From Paracoccus wurundjeri (GTDB lineage Bacteria > Pseudomonadota > Alphaproteobacteria > Rhodobacterales > Rhodobacteraceae): a stretch of 64,000 nt of DNA. How positions within the stretch are numbered: position 1 is the stretch's first letter; each line of letters opens with the position of its first letter. Below are positions 27,514 through 37,176 of the stretch, in pieces. The position numbers and the translations under genes were made by a program. The stretch is taken from contig NZ_JAUUTZ010000012.1 of assembly GCF_030678915.1 (NCBI RefSeq), positions 62,001-126,000 on the forward strand. Direction: 5' to 3'. The notes under the pieces are model-generated. The model had not been told where the DNA came from. It did no database searches and saw only the letters and a list, made by a program, of their open reading frames with translations.

Positions 27514-28278
27514 TTACTTCAGGGCATGTACGATCGCATCCATATGGCGGGCAAGCAGCCAGGTGTCGCCCGCAATGGCGACGAACTCGAAACCGTCATT
27601 CTCAAGATAGCCCCGAGCGGTCTCTTCGCCATAACCCAGGATGCCCGCTGGCAGGCCGGCCTCGTGAATAAGGTTCAGTGCTTCAACGATCTTCGCCCGT
27701 ACCTCTGGCGCGCTCCCATTGCCGGCATGGCCCATCGATGCGGCAAGATCGCCCGGCCCGACAAAGATGCAGTCCACGCCGTCTATGGCGGCAATCTCGG
27801 GGATATTGGCGATGGCTTCAGGCGTTTCAACCTGAACGATGATCGTCATATCCTCGGTATAGGTTTTCAGATAATCCGCCTGCCGCCCATAGCGGTTTGC
27901 CCTGACCGACGCCGCAATGCCGCGAATCCCATGAGGCGGATATCGCGTCCAGCTTACGGCTTGCCGCGCGTCTTCTGCCGTCTGGATCATCGGGAACATC
28001 AGGTTGCGCGTGCCGATATCCAGCAGGCGCTTGATCATCACCTGTTCGGAAAAAGGCGGCCGCACGATCACTTCGGCATTGCTTCCATGTGCCGCCCGCA
28101 GATGATCCGCGATCTGCGAAAGATCGCCCGGCGCATGCTCCATATCCACCAGCACCCATTCGGTACCCGCCCCCGAAGCGATCTCGGTTACTGTGGGCGA
28201 ACACAGGGAAAGCCACAGGCCCGGCAGTTTCCGCCGTTCTTTCAACGCCGCCTTCAGGGGATTACGCGTCATGTCCAT
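27514..28278 (-). CDS. HpcH/HpaI-family 2-keto-3-deoxy aldolase
   Basis: 254-residue cytoplasmic class II (divalent-metal) pyruvate aldolase. Family motifs: LCSPTVTEIASGAGTEWVLV, DMEHAPGD with the catalytic His, IVRPPFSE, MFPMIQTAEDARQAV, YPPHGIRGIAA, VETPEAIANI and DCIFVGPGDLAASMG. Close relatives cleave 4-hydroxy-2-oxoheptanedioate, 2-keto-3-deoxy-L-rhamnonate or similar; the substrate cannot be read here. It is 28 bases after an SDR gene on the same strand, so the two may act on one sugar-acid or hydroxyacid. Two start ATGs (28278, 28272) are possible. Confidence 0.9.
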   Translation of the reverse strand: MDMTRNPLKAALKERRKLPGLWLSLCSPTVTEIASGAGTEWVLVDMEHAPGDLSQIADHLRAAHGSNAEVIVRPPFSEQVMIKRLLDIGTRNLMFPMIQTAEDARQAVSWTRYPPHGIRGIAASVRANRYGRQADYLKTYTEDMTIIVQVETPEAIANIPEIAAIDGVDCIFVGPGDLAASMGHAGNGSAPEVRAKIVEALNLIHEAGLPAGILGYGEETARGYLENDGFEFVAIAGDTWLLARHMDAIVHALK

Positions 28279-28306
28279 TCATCCTTTCACCTGCTTTTCA
28301 ATTAGC

Positions 28307-29044
28307 TCAGCCGCGCCCGACAAAGGGCATATTGGTGGCCATCACGGTCATGAACTGCACATTCGCGCCATCTGGCATGCTGGCCATATGGAGGACCGAG
28401 CGGGCCACATCCTGCACATCCATCGTCGGCTCTGGCCGTATCGAGCCATCCGCCTGCGAAAAACCCTGAGCCTGACCGGCGGTCATATCGGTCAGCGCGT
28501 TGCCGATATCGATCTGGCCGCATGCGATATTGAACGGGCGGCCATCAAGCGAAAGGCTGCGCGTCATCCCGGTCACCGCATGTTTCGAGGTCGTATAGGC
28601 AACAGACCCGGGGCGCGGCGCATGAGCCGAGATCGAACCGTTATTGATGATCCGCCCGCCCTGTGGCTCCTGTCGCCGCATCTGCGCAAAGGCGGCGCGG
28701 GCGCAAAGGAACATTCCGTTGATATTCACGTCCATGACCTCGCGCCATTGATCGAAGCCGATTTCGTCGATCGTCACGGATATCAACCAGGTCCCGGCAT
28801 TGTTGAACAGCGCGTCAAGCCGACCCCAGCGCGACAGCGCGGTATCGAAAGCCGCCGTCACCTGATCCTCGGACGCGACATCGCAGGGCAGGATCAAAGC
28901 GTTTTCGTGACCATCGGCCGTTTCTTCCAGCGCCTCGGTCCGGCGGCCGATCAATCCCACCTGCCAGCCCTCTTGCAGAAACAGCCTAGCCGTGGCGCGG
29001 CCGATGCCGCCGGATGCTCCGGTTACGATGATTGTGCCACTCAT
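28307..29044 (-). CDS. SDR family oxidoreductase
   Basis: 245-residue classical short-chain dehydrogenase. The cofactor loop is TGASGGIG at residues 8-15, with GRR afterwards suggesting NADP preference. NNAG follows, the active-site Ser is in NNGSISAHAPRPGSVAYTTSK, and Tyr-x3-Lys is YTTSK. The substrate is unknown. It is placed between preA (161 bases upstream) and the aldolase (28 bases downstream), so it more likely belongs with the aldolase. Confidence 0.9.
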   Translation of the reverse strand: MSGTIIVTGASGGIGRATARLFLQEGWQVGLIGRRTEALEETADGHENALILPCDVASEDQVTAAFDTALSRWGRLDALFNNAGTWLISVTIDEIGFDQWREVMDVNINGMFLCARAAFAQMRRQEPQGGRIINNGSISAHAPRPGSVAYTTSKHAVTGMTRSLSLDGRPFNIACGQIDIGNALTDMTAGQAQGFSQADGSIRPEPTMDVQDVARSVLHMASMPDGANVQFMTVMATNMPFVGRG

Positions 29045-29205
29045 GCCTGCCCCTTGCTATGCCCCGGAAACCGCAGCTTATTGGCGCTGCGATCATACTC
29101 TGTTCACGGGAAATCGAAATCACAACCCCAATCCGCCCGTATGACCGGCGGAAGTCAAGGGCTGCGGGCCAGAAACGCGAGCAGCGTTCCCGAATGGGAA
29201 AACGG

Positions 29206-30504
29206 CTATTCCGCCGCTTTCGCCATCGGGTTGTTGGGGTGGGTGGTCCAGTTGGCGTAACCGCCACGGGCAATGCCGGTACGCTTATCCACCTCTCCCA
29301 TGTCAAGTTCCCGCATCGAGATGCAATTCTCGACTGGGCAGACATCCAGACAAAGATTGCAGGCCACACATTCCTCTTCGATCACCTCGAAGACCCGGCC
29401 CGGTTTCATCGCGATGGCCTGATGGCTGGTATCCTCGCAGGCGGCATAGCAGCGCCCGCATTTGATGCAGGCGTCCTGATCGATCACCGCCTTGGTGACA
29501 TAGTTCAGGTTCAGATATTGCCAGTCGGTCACATTCGGCACCGCCCGCCCGATCAGGTCGGACAGCGCCATCTCGTGCCCGTCCAGATAATCGCGCAGGC
29601 CCGTTATCATTTCCTGCACGACCTTGAAACCATAGGTCATCGCGGCGGTGCAGACTTGCACATTCCCGGCGCCAAGGGCCATGAATTCAGCCGCGTCGCG
29701 CCATGTCGTCACGCCGCCGATGCCGCTGATCGGCAAGTCGCGGGTTTCAGCGTTCCGCGCGATCTCTGCCACCATGTTAAGCGCGATCGGCTTGACCGCC
29801 GGCCCGCAATAGCCGCCATGCGCGCCCTTGCCGTCGACTGTCGGTTCCGGCGCGAAAAGATCCAGGTCCACCGAAGTGATCGAGTTGATCGTATTGATCA
29901 GGCTGACGGCATCCGCGCCGCCGCGTTTCGCGGCCTCGGCGGGTTTGCGGATATCGGCGATATTGGGGGTCAGCTTCACGATGCAGGGCATGCGGGAATA
30001 TTGCTTGACCCAACGCGTCACCATCTCGATATATTCCGGCACCTGACCGACGGCGGCACCCATGCCGCGCTCGCTCATGCCATGCGGGCAGCCGAAATTC
30101 AGTTCCACCCCGTCCGCGCCGGTATCCTCGATCTGTTTCAGGATGGTACGCCACGAATCCTCGTCGCAGGGCACCATCAGGCTGATGACCAGCGCCCGGT
30201 CAGGATAGTCGCGCTTGACCTGCTTGATTTCGCGCAGATTCACCTCAAGCGGCCGGTCGGTGATCAACTCGATATTGTTGATCCCCAGCACGCGACGATC
30301 CGGCCCATGCACCACGCCATAGCGCGGGCCATTAACGTTAACGATGGGCGGTCCTTCGGAGCCCAGCGTTTTCCAGACCACGCCGCCCCAACCGGCCTGA
30401 AAGGCGCGGCGGACATTGTATTCCTTGTCTGTCGGCGGCGCGGATGCCAGCCAGAACGGATTGGGAGATTTGATTCCGATAAAATCGCTGCGCAGATCGG
30501 CCAT
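29206..30504 (-). CDS. preA: Dihydropyrimidine dehydrogenase subunit PreA
   Basis: 432-residue catalytic subunit reducing uracil/thymine to dihydropyrimidines with NADH via PreT. An FMN-binding dihydroorotate-dehydrogenase-like barrel (FWLASAPPTDKEYNVRRAF, GVELNFGCPHGMSERGMG, NTINSI) is followed by a C-terminal ferredoxin domain with two 4Fe-4S motifs, CIKCGRCYAAC and CVACNLCLDVCPVENC (about 340-395). It lies 34 bases after preT. The rest of a reductive pyrimidine pathway (dihydropyrimidinase, beta-ureidopropionase) is not within this window. Confidence 0.95.
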   Translation of the reverse strand: MADLRSDFIGIKSPNPFWLASAPPTDKEYNVRRAFQAGWGGVVWKTLGSEGPPIVNVNGPRYGVVHGPDRRVLGINNIELITDRPLEVNLREIKQVKRDYPDRALVISLMVPCDEDSWRTILKQIEDTGADGVELNFGCPHGMSERGMGAAVGQVPEYIEMVTRWVKQYSRMPCIVKLTPNIADIRKPAEAAKRGGADAVSLINTINSITSVDLDLFAPEPTVDGKGAHGGYCGPAVKPIALNMVAEIARNAETRDLPISGIGGVTTWRDAAEFMALGAGNVQVCTAAMTYGFKVVQEMITGLRDYLDGHEMALSDLIGRAVPNVTDWQYLNLNYVTKAVIDQDACIKCGRCYAACEDTSHQAIAMKPGRVFEVIEEECVACNLCLDVCPVENCISMRELDMGEVDKRTGIARGGYANWTTHPNNPMAKAAE

Positions 30505-30538
30505 ATGTCAGCCTCCTTCTGATAAGCGCAAGAATGGG

Positions 30539-31894
30539 TCAGCCGGGGATCTCGATGGGGCGGCCCGTCAGCCGCGCATCGATATCCTCGGCGGCATCGC
30601 GGCCCTCGGCCACGGCAGTCACGGTCAGATCGTCGCCGCCAGTGGCACAATCGCCGCCTGCCCAGACATCGGGCAGGCTGGTGCGACCCGAAGCAGTGAC
30701 GGCGATCTTGCCGCCGGTCAGCTTCAGCCCCTGTGGCGCATCCGCGAGTTGCTGACCGATGGCGCGGAACACCTGATCGGCTTTCAGGCGGAAACGCTCG
30801 CCCGTGTCGGTCAGCCCGTCCGGTCCGTCCTGCGTATAGCCGAACTCGATCTCGGCGACCACGCCATTGCCGTGAATAGCCACCGGCGCGGCATTGCAGA
30901 TGATCCGCACCCCGGAAGAGGTCGCATGTTCCTGTTCATGCCTGCTGGCGCTCATCCGGTCCTGGCCGCGGCGATAAACGATGGTGGAATTCTCGGCCCC
31001 CAGCAGCTTTGCCTGCACGGCAGCATCCACCGCTGTCATACCACCACCGATCACCACGACATCGCGGCCGATCGGCAAGGCGGTCAGATCGCTGGCCTGC
31101 CGCAGATTGCGGATGAACGAGACGGCGTCGGTGACATGATCCTTGTCTTCGCCATCGGTGCGCAGGGCGTTGACGCCGCTTAGCCCCATCCCAAGGAACA
31201 CGGCGTCATATTCCGCCCTCAGCCCCTCAAGCGTGATCTCGCGGCCCAGTTGCTGCCCGTGCCGCAACTCGATCCCGCCGATCTCAAGCAGCCACTCAAC
31301 CTCGGCCTGCGCGAAGCCGTCAACGGCCTTGTAGCTGGCAATCCCGTATTCGTTCAGCCCCCCGGGCTTCTCGCGGGCTTCGAAGATCACCACGTCATGG
31401 CCCTTGGCGGCCAGCCGATGCGCCGCCGCCAACCCGGCAGGACCGGCGCCCACCACGGCGATCCGCTTGCCCGTTGGTTCGGCGCGGCGAAACGGGTGCC
31501 CGTCCTGCGCCATCAGCCCGTCGGTAGCATAGCGCTGCAATGCGCCGATCTCGACCGGTTGCTGTTCGGCATCCATGCGCACACATGAACCTTCGCACAG
31601 ATTTTCGGTCGGGCAGTCCCGGGCGCACATCCCGCCAAGGATATTGGCGTGCAGGATCGTCATCGCCGCCGCATCCGGCGTGCCGGTCGCGATCTGCCGG
31701 ATAAATAACGGAATATCGATCGAGGTCGGACAGGCCGTCACGCAGGGCGCATCATGGCAGAAATAACATCGATCGGCAGCGATACGCGCCTCGTGATCGT
31801 CCATCAAAGGCGCGACATCGGCAAAATTTACCGCGAGTTCCTCGGAACTCAGGCGACCGGGCACGACGCCCGGGGACAGTCTGGCTTGGGACAT
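30539..31894 (-). CDS. preT: Dihydropyrimidine dehydrogenase subunit PreT
   Basis: 451-residue NAD(P)H-oxidising, FAD and iron-sulfur subunit that passes electrons to PreA; GltD-like. The N-terminal cysteine-rich Fe-S region is CYFCHDAPCVTACPTSIDIP and GGMCARDCPTENLCEGSC, then the FAD site VAVVGAGPAGLAAA-type (IAVVGAGPAGLAAAHRLAA) and the NAD(P) site VVVIGGGMTAVDAA. I start at the ATG at 31894, which has AGGAGAC 5-11 bases upstream; a GTG at 31912 lies before that site. With preA it forms a two-gene operon. Confidence 0.94.
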   Translation of the reverse strand: MSQARLSPGVVPGRLSSEELAVNFADVAPLMDDHEARIAADRCYFCHDAPCVTACPTSIDIPLFIRQIATGTPDAAAMTILHANILGGMCARDCPTENLCEGSCVRMDAEQQPVEIGALQRYATDGLMAQDGHPFRRAEPTGKRIAVVGAGPAGLAAAHRLAAKGHDVVIFEAREKPGGLNEYGIASYKAVDGFAQAEVEWLLEIGGIELRHGQQLGREITLEGLRAEYDAVFLGMGLSGVNALRTDGEDKDHVTDAVSFIRNLRQASDLTALPIGRDVVVIGGGMTAVDAAVQAKLLGAENSTIVYRRGQDRMSASRHEQEHATSSGVRIICNAAPVAIHGNGVVAEIEFGYTQDGPDGLTDTGERFRLKADQVFRAIGQQLADAPQGLKLTGGKIAVTASGRTSLPDVWAGGDCATGGDDLTVTAVAEGRDAAEDIDARLTGRPIEIPG

Positions 31895-32030
31895 TTTCGT
31901 CTCCTGGCTCACCTGTTGGATGGAATCAGGCTGACACAGGTCAGAAATTTTATCAAATGGTAAAATAAATCGGCGCAGGATTTTTGCCCGTCATCCCGTT
32001 AGCGCCGGAATATCGGGCAAAGTGCATCTG

Positions 32031-32135
32031 CTCCTTCTTCACTCAAATATCCCGGGGTGAGGTGCGCCCGGAAAAAGGTCCACTGGACCTTTTTCCGCAC
32101 CGAACACGCGGAGCGCCGGGGGGCAATGCCCCCGG
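32031..32135 (+). repeat. Dispersed intergenic repeat, divergent copy 3
   Basis: CCTTCTTCACTCAAATATCC followed by CGGGGTGAGG matches the core seen in copy 2, and the far end carries GGGGGC/GCCCCC (32119-32124 with 32128-32133). A perfect A/T-flanked terminator palindrome lies between these. It sits downstream of glpV and upstream of preT. Confidence 0.6.
32069..32097. terminator. Perfect bidirectional terminator after glpV
   Basis: Arms CGGAAAAAGGTCC (32069-32081) and GGACCTTTTTCCG (32085-32097) around a 3-base loop. Each strand ends in a run of T inside the distal arm, so it can stop transcription both ways. It ends the glycerol operon, 54 bases after the glpV stop. Confidence 0.88.
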
Positions 32136-32150
32136 ACCGATGATCCGGAA

Positions 32151-33863
32151 TTACTCCTGCCAGCTTTTGACCAACTCGTCGTAACTGACGGTTTCCGGCT
32201 GTGGCTTCTCATTCTCCAGCGCCAGTTGCGGTGCAATCGTGCCGTTTTCCTTGGCATAATTGTTCCACCATTCCAGATCATGCTCTTCGGCCAGTTTCGG
32301 ACCGATATCGCCCTGGATACCGGCGCGCTCCAGCCGCTCCATCACCTTTTCCTGTTCGGCGCAAAGGCTGTCCATCGCTTCTTGCGGGGTTTTCGAACCC
32401 GATGCAGCATCGCCAATCGCCTGCCACCAAAGCTGCGCCAGCTTGGGATAATCCGGCACATTCGTGCCTGTCGGAGACCAGTTGAGGCGCGCGGGCGAGC
32501 GGTAAAACTCGACCAGACCGCCCAGCTTCGGTGCGCGTTCGGTGAAGCTTTCATGCTGGATCGTCGACTCGCGGATGAAAGTCAGGCCGACATGGCTTTT
32601 CTTCACATCCACGGTTTTCGAGGTCACGAATTGCGCATAAAGCCATGCGGCCTTGGCGCGGTCGTCCGGGGTGGATTTCAGGATCGTCCAGGAACCGGCA
32701 TCCTGATAGCCCAGCTTCATGCCTTCCTGCCAATAGGCGCCATGCGGCGACGGAGCCATGCGCCATTTCGGCGAGCCGTCCTCATTCATCACCGGCGTGC
32801 CTTCCTTGACCATATCGGCGGTGAAGGTGGTGTACCAGAACATCTGCTGCGCCACCTCACCCTGAGCCGGGACCGGGCCGGATTCGCTGAAGGTCATGCC
32901 CTGGGCGGCAGGGGGCGCGTAATTGTTGATCCAGTCCAGATATTTCTGGATCGCATAGACCGCAGCCGGGCCATTGGTATCCCCGCCACGGGCAACGCAG
33001 GATCCCACGGGGCGGCTGTCTTCATCCACCCGGATGCCCCATTCATCGACCGGCACCCCGTTCGGAATGCCCTTGTCGCCGTTACCGGCCATCGACAGCC
33101 AGGCATCAGTGAACCGCCAGCCAAGCGATGGATCCTTCTTGCCATAATCCATATGGCCATAAACCTTCTTGCCGTCGATTTCCCTGCCCGTGAAGAACTC
33201 GGCGATATCCTCATAGGCGGACCAGTTCACCGGCACGCCAAGATCGTAGCCGTATTCTTCCTTGAAGGCTTTCTGGTTTTCGGGGTCGCTGAACCAGTCG
33301 TAGCGGAACCAGTAGACATTGGCGAATTGCTGATCGGGAAGCTGATACAGGTTGCCATCGGGTGCCGTGGTAAAGGATGTGCCGATGAAATCTTCGAGAT
33401 CCAGCCCCGGATTGGTCACATCCTTGGCGTCGCCCTCCATCCAGCCGGACAGGTCCCGCGCCTGCTGATAGCGCCAATGGGTGCCGATCAGATCCGAATC
33501 GTTGACATAGCCGTCATAGATATTCTCGCCAGATTGCATCTGGGTCTGCAATTTCTCGACCACATCGCCTTCGCCGATCAGGTCATGCGTGACCTTGATG
33601 CCGGTGATCGCCGTGAATGCCGGCGCCAACACCTTGGCTTCATATTCATGCGTGGTGATGGTTTCCGACACCACGTTGATCTCCATGCCCTCGAAGGGCT
33701 TGGCGGCGTCGATGAACCATTGCATCTCGGCTTCCTGATCTTCGCGGGTCAGGGCCGAATTGTCGATCTCGGAGTCAAGGAATTCCTTGGCCTCCTCGAT
33801 CCCCGCCTGCGCGGATGTGGCCAATAGCGCAAGCGCCATGGCCGTTGTCAGGTAGAGTTTCAT
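32151..33863 (-). CDS. glpV: Glycerol ABC transporter substrate-binding protein GlpV
   Basis: Periplasmic binding protein of 570 residues with signal peptide MKLYLTTAMALALLATSAQA. Long binding proteins of this kind belong to the GlpSTPQV glycerol importer described in Rhizobium. Fold features include IKVTHDLIGEGDVVEKLQTQ, GYVNDSDLIGTHWRY, and WYTTFTADMVKEGTP. The assignment rests on the full neighbourhood (glpR/glpD-S-T-P-Q-DUF2160-V). GGGAGG precedes the ATG. It is the last gene of the operon and, as usual for binding proteins, its own translation signals are strong. Confidence 0.93.
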   Translation of the reverse strand: MKLYLTTAMALALLATSAQAGIEEAKEFLDSEIDNSALTREDQEAEMQWFIDAAKPFEGMEINVVSETITTHEYEAKVLAPAFTAITGIKVTHDLIGEGDVVEKLQTQMQSGENIYDGYVNDSDLIGTHWRYQQARDLSGWMEGDAKDVTNPGLDLEDFIGTSFTTAPDGNLYQLPDQQFANVYWFRYDWFSDPENQKAFKEEYGYDLGVPVNWSAYEDIAEFFTGREIDGKKVYGHMDYGKKDPSLGWRFTDAWLSMAGNGDKGIPNGVPVDEWGIRVDEDSRPVGSCVARGGDTNGPAAVYAIQKYLDWINNYAPPAAQGMTFSESGPVPAQGEVAQQMFWYTTFTADMVKEGTPVMNEDGSPKWRMAPSPHGAYWQEGMKLGYQDAGSWTILKSTPDDRAKAAWLYAQFVTSKTVDVKKSHVGLTFIRESTIQHESFTERAPKLGGLVEFYRSPARLNWSPTGTNVPDYPKLAQLWWQAIGDAASGSKTPQEAMDSLCAEQEKVMERLERAGIQGDIGPKLAEEHDLEWWNNYAKENGTIAPQLALENEKPQPETVSYDELVKSWQE

Positions 33864-33886
33864 GTCATCCTCCCGGTTTGGTTAAT

Positions 33887-34285
33887 TCATACCCAGCGAA
33901 ATACCGCTGCGGCGTATATCAGGGCGCAGGCAACTCCTCCCCACAGGGGCGTTCCCATCACCGCCAGCCAGATCAGACAGAGAAAGGCCGAACCAAGCAG
34001 GCTGATGAACAGCCGGTCGCCCCGGGTCGTCACGATGCCAAGGATGCCCCTGCGCGGCGTTTCGGGGAAGCGGATCGCAAGCCATGTGAACAGGATCAGA
34101 AGCCCGGCGATTACGGTGAAGAACAAAGCGGTCGGCAGGGTCCACGCCATCCAGCCGCCGGGATTGATGGAGCCGGTCCAGTCCATGCCCTCATCCGTGA
34201 CCGGAACATGCCGCAGCAGCCAGTAGATCACCCCGGCCCAGAGAAGCGCGGCGAGGGTGAAGGTGATGTTGAGGGGGCGGCGCAT
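33887..34285 (-). CDS. DUF2160 small membrane protein of the glycerol transporter locus
   Basis: 132 residues with about four hydrophobic segments (ITFTLAALLWAGVIYWLL; LPTALFFTVIAGLLILFTWLA; two more near the end). DUF2160 proteins sit between glpQ and glpV in alphaproteobacterial glycerol loci and have no known function; an accessory role for the permease is plausible. The ATG at 34285 has GAGGAAC 8 bases upstream; a longer in-frame reading runs back into the repeat at 34311 and is rejected. Confidence 0.9.
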   Translation of the reverse strand: MRRPLNITFTLAALLWAGVIYWLLRHVPVTDEGMDWTGSINPGGWMAWTLPTALFFTVIAGLLILFTWLAIRFPETPRRGILGIVTTRGDRLFISLLGSAFLCLIWLAVMGTPLWGGVACALIYAAAVFRWV

Positions 34286-34310
34286 CAGATCGTTCCTCGG
34301 GCTACATCTT

Positions 34311-34366
34311 GCGATGGGGGGGGGGCCACCCCGGACCCCGAGGTATTTGCACAAAGAAGAAGCGCG
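34311..34366 (-). repeat. Dispersed repeat, copy 4, inside the glp operon
   Basis: Minus-strand reading TTCTTTGTGCAAATACCTCG followed by GGGTCCGGGGTGG and a C10 run (G10 on plus, 34316-34325). Unlike other copies it lies between two genes of one operon (glpQ and DUF2160), so it may attenuate or process the transcript. Confidence 0.75.
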
Positions 34367-34387
34367 CATTTTGCAGTAACCATTGGT

Positions 34388-35208
<821 letters not shown>

Positions 35209-35209
<1 letters not shown>

Positions 35210-36069
35210 TATTTCGCCTCTTTCGTCATGACGGTGTAGAACACGAATGAAATCAGCAGGATCACGAGGAAGTAGATCAGGCTGAACGCCGCCGCCGGCC
35301 CAAGGTCGAACTGGCCCACTGCCATTTTCACTAGATCGATGGACAGGAAGGTTGTGGCGTTGCCGGGTCCCCCACCGGTCACCACGAAGGGCTCGGTATA
35401 GATCATGAAACTGTCCATGAAGCGCAGCAGAACCGCGATCAGCAGCACGCCCTGCATCTTGGGCAATTCGATATAGCGGAACACTTTCCAGCGGCTGGCC
35501 TGATCGATGCGGGCGGCCTGATAATAGGCGTCCGGGATGGATTGCAGCCCCGCATAGCACAAGAGCGCGACCAGAGAAGTCCAGTGCCAGACATCCATGA
35601 CGATCACGGTGATCCACGCATCGATGGCGTCATTCACATAATTATAGTTGATGCCAAGCTGTTTCAGCGTATGGCCAAGCAACCCGATATCCACGCGCCC
35701 GAAAACCTGCCAGATCGTGCCGACGACGTTCCACGGGATCAGAAGCGGCAGCGCCATCAGCACAAGGCAGAAGGACGCCCAGATACCCTTTTTCGGCATA
35801 TTGAGCGCAACGAAGATGCCCAGCGGAATCTCGATCGCCAGAATGATGGCCGAGAACAGGATTTGCCGGCCCAAAGCGGCCCGGATGCGATCTGATTCGA
35901 GGACCTCCTCGAACCAGTCCAGCCCGGCCCAGAAGAATTGATTGCCGCCGAACGTGTCCTGAACAGAATAGTTCACCACCGTCATCAGCGGCAGCACCGC
36001 CGAGAAGGCGACCAGAAGCAGAACGGGCAGGACAAGGAACCATGCGCGGTTATTGACGGGTTTATCCAT
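35209..36069 (-). CDS. glpP: Glycerol ABC transporter permease GlpP
   Basis: 286-residue MalF-like permease with six predicted TM helices (first: WFLVLPVLLLVAFSAVLPLM). The coupling-helix region YAGLQSIPDAYYQAARIDQA (about 190-210) is the EAA loop that contacts the ATPases. Start and stop each overlap the neighbouring genes by one base (TGATG with glpT, TAATG with glpQ), so the genes are translationally linked. Confidence 0.94.
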
Positions 36070-37160
36070 CAGGCGGCCCTTTCCCGTGCCGGCGGATCGA
36101 CCCGCCAGTCATCCACATAGATATGCGCACGGCCGGGGTCGGGGACGATCCGGCTGGCATCTGCGGGAATTTCCTGCGCTTCCGGAAGGATCACGTTCAT
36201 ATCGGCGTCGCCGACCTTGCCGCGAATGATCCGGTGATGGCCCACATCCTCTATGCGGTGGATGGTAAAGGGCAGTCCTTCGGTTCCGGAACCAAGGCGC
36301 AGGAACTCGGGCCGGATGCCAAGCTGAACCTTGCCCGAGAGGGGCGCGTAACCATGTGCCAGGCCGATCTGCGCCCCGGCGATGTGGGCCGTCGCCCCGT
36401 CGATCTGCGCATCCAGCAGGTTCATCCCCGGCGAGCCGATGAAATAACCGACGAACGTATGTTCAGGCGCGTCGAACAGCGCCTGAGGCGTGCCCGACTG
36501 CACGACCCGCCCATCATGCATGACCACCACCTGATCGGCGAAGGTCAGGGCCTCGGTCTGGTCATGGGTGACATAGATCATCGTATGGCCGAAACGGCGG
36601 TGCAGATCCTTGAGCTGGGTCCGCAATTCCCATTTCATATGCGGGTCGATCACGGTCAGCGGCTCGTCAAACAGGATGGCGTTGACATCCTGCCGGACCA
36701 TGCCGCGGCCAAGGCTGATCTTCTGCTTGGAATCCGCCGTCAGCCTGCGTGCGCGGTGATCCAGCACGGCGGTCATGCCGATCATCCGCGCCACCTCGTC
36801 CACGCGGGCGGCGATCTGATCGGCGGGCATTCCACGGTTTTTCAGCGGGAATGCCAGATTCTCGCGCACGCTCATCGTGTCGTAGACGACGGGGAACTGA
36901 AAGACCTGCGCGATATTGCGTTCGGCGGTCGGCAGGCCGGTCACGTCGCGGTCATTGAACAGGATCCGCCCGCTGGACGGCACCAGCAGCCCCGAGATGA
37001 TATTGAGCAGCGTCGATTTCCCGCAGCCCGATGCGCCCAGCAGCGCATAGGCCCCGCCATCCTCCCATGTCAGATTCATGGGCTTCAGTGCCCAGTCATC
37101 GTCATGCGACGGTCTGGGCAGATAGCTATGTGCAAGGTTTTCCAGTGTGATCCGTGTCAT
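36069..37160 (-). CDS. glpT: Glycerol ABC transporter ATPase GlpT (degenerate signature motif)
   Basis: 363-residue MalK-type ATPase with C-terminal TOBE domain (PLSGKVQLGIRPEFLRL, about 260-280). Walker A GASGCGKST (42-50), Q-loop QVFQ, Walker B AILFDE (161-166), H-loop His199 (YVTHDQTEA). The ABC signature, normally LSGGQQQR, is LTADSKQK (140-147) and so degenerate. The ATG at 37160 has a strong GGAGGAAGG site; the reading frame extends further only through the glpS end. It works as a heterodimer with GlpS. GlpT here is not the glycerol-3-phosphate antiporter of E. coli. Confidence 0.94.
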   Translation of the reverse strand: MTRITLENLAHSYLPRPSHDDDWALKPMNLTWEDGGAYALLGASGCGKSTLLNIISGLLVPSSGRILFNDRDVTGLPTAERNIAQVFQFPVVYDTMSVRENLAFPLKNRGMPADQIAARVDEVARMIGMTAVLDHRARRLTADSKQKISLGRGMVRQDVNAILFDEPLTVIDPHMKWELRTQLKDLHRRFGHTMIYVTHDQTEALTFADQVVVMHDGRVVQSGTPQALFDAPEHTFVGYFIGSPGMNLLDAQIDGATAHIAGAQIGLAHGYAPLSGKVQLGIRPEFLRLGSGTEGLPFTIHRIEDVGHHRIIRGKVGDADMNVILPEAQEIPADASRIVPDPGRAHIYVDDWRVDPPARERAA

Positions 37161-37176
37161 TCCTTCCTCCTCGCCA

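Noticed and set aside
32226..33827. A 533-codon plus-strand open frame opposite glpV, and similar long antisense frames elsewhere (e.g. 5295-6980, 24623-26401, 46820-49381)
   Set aside because: In high-G+C DNA the strand opposite a real gene often stays open. These lack domains and ribosome sites and mirror the codons of clear genes.
36069..37160. GlpT as a glycerol-3-phosphate antiporter
   Set aside because: The gene encodes an ABC ATPase (Walker A, Walker B); the name follows the alphaproteobacterial GlpSTPQV system.
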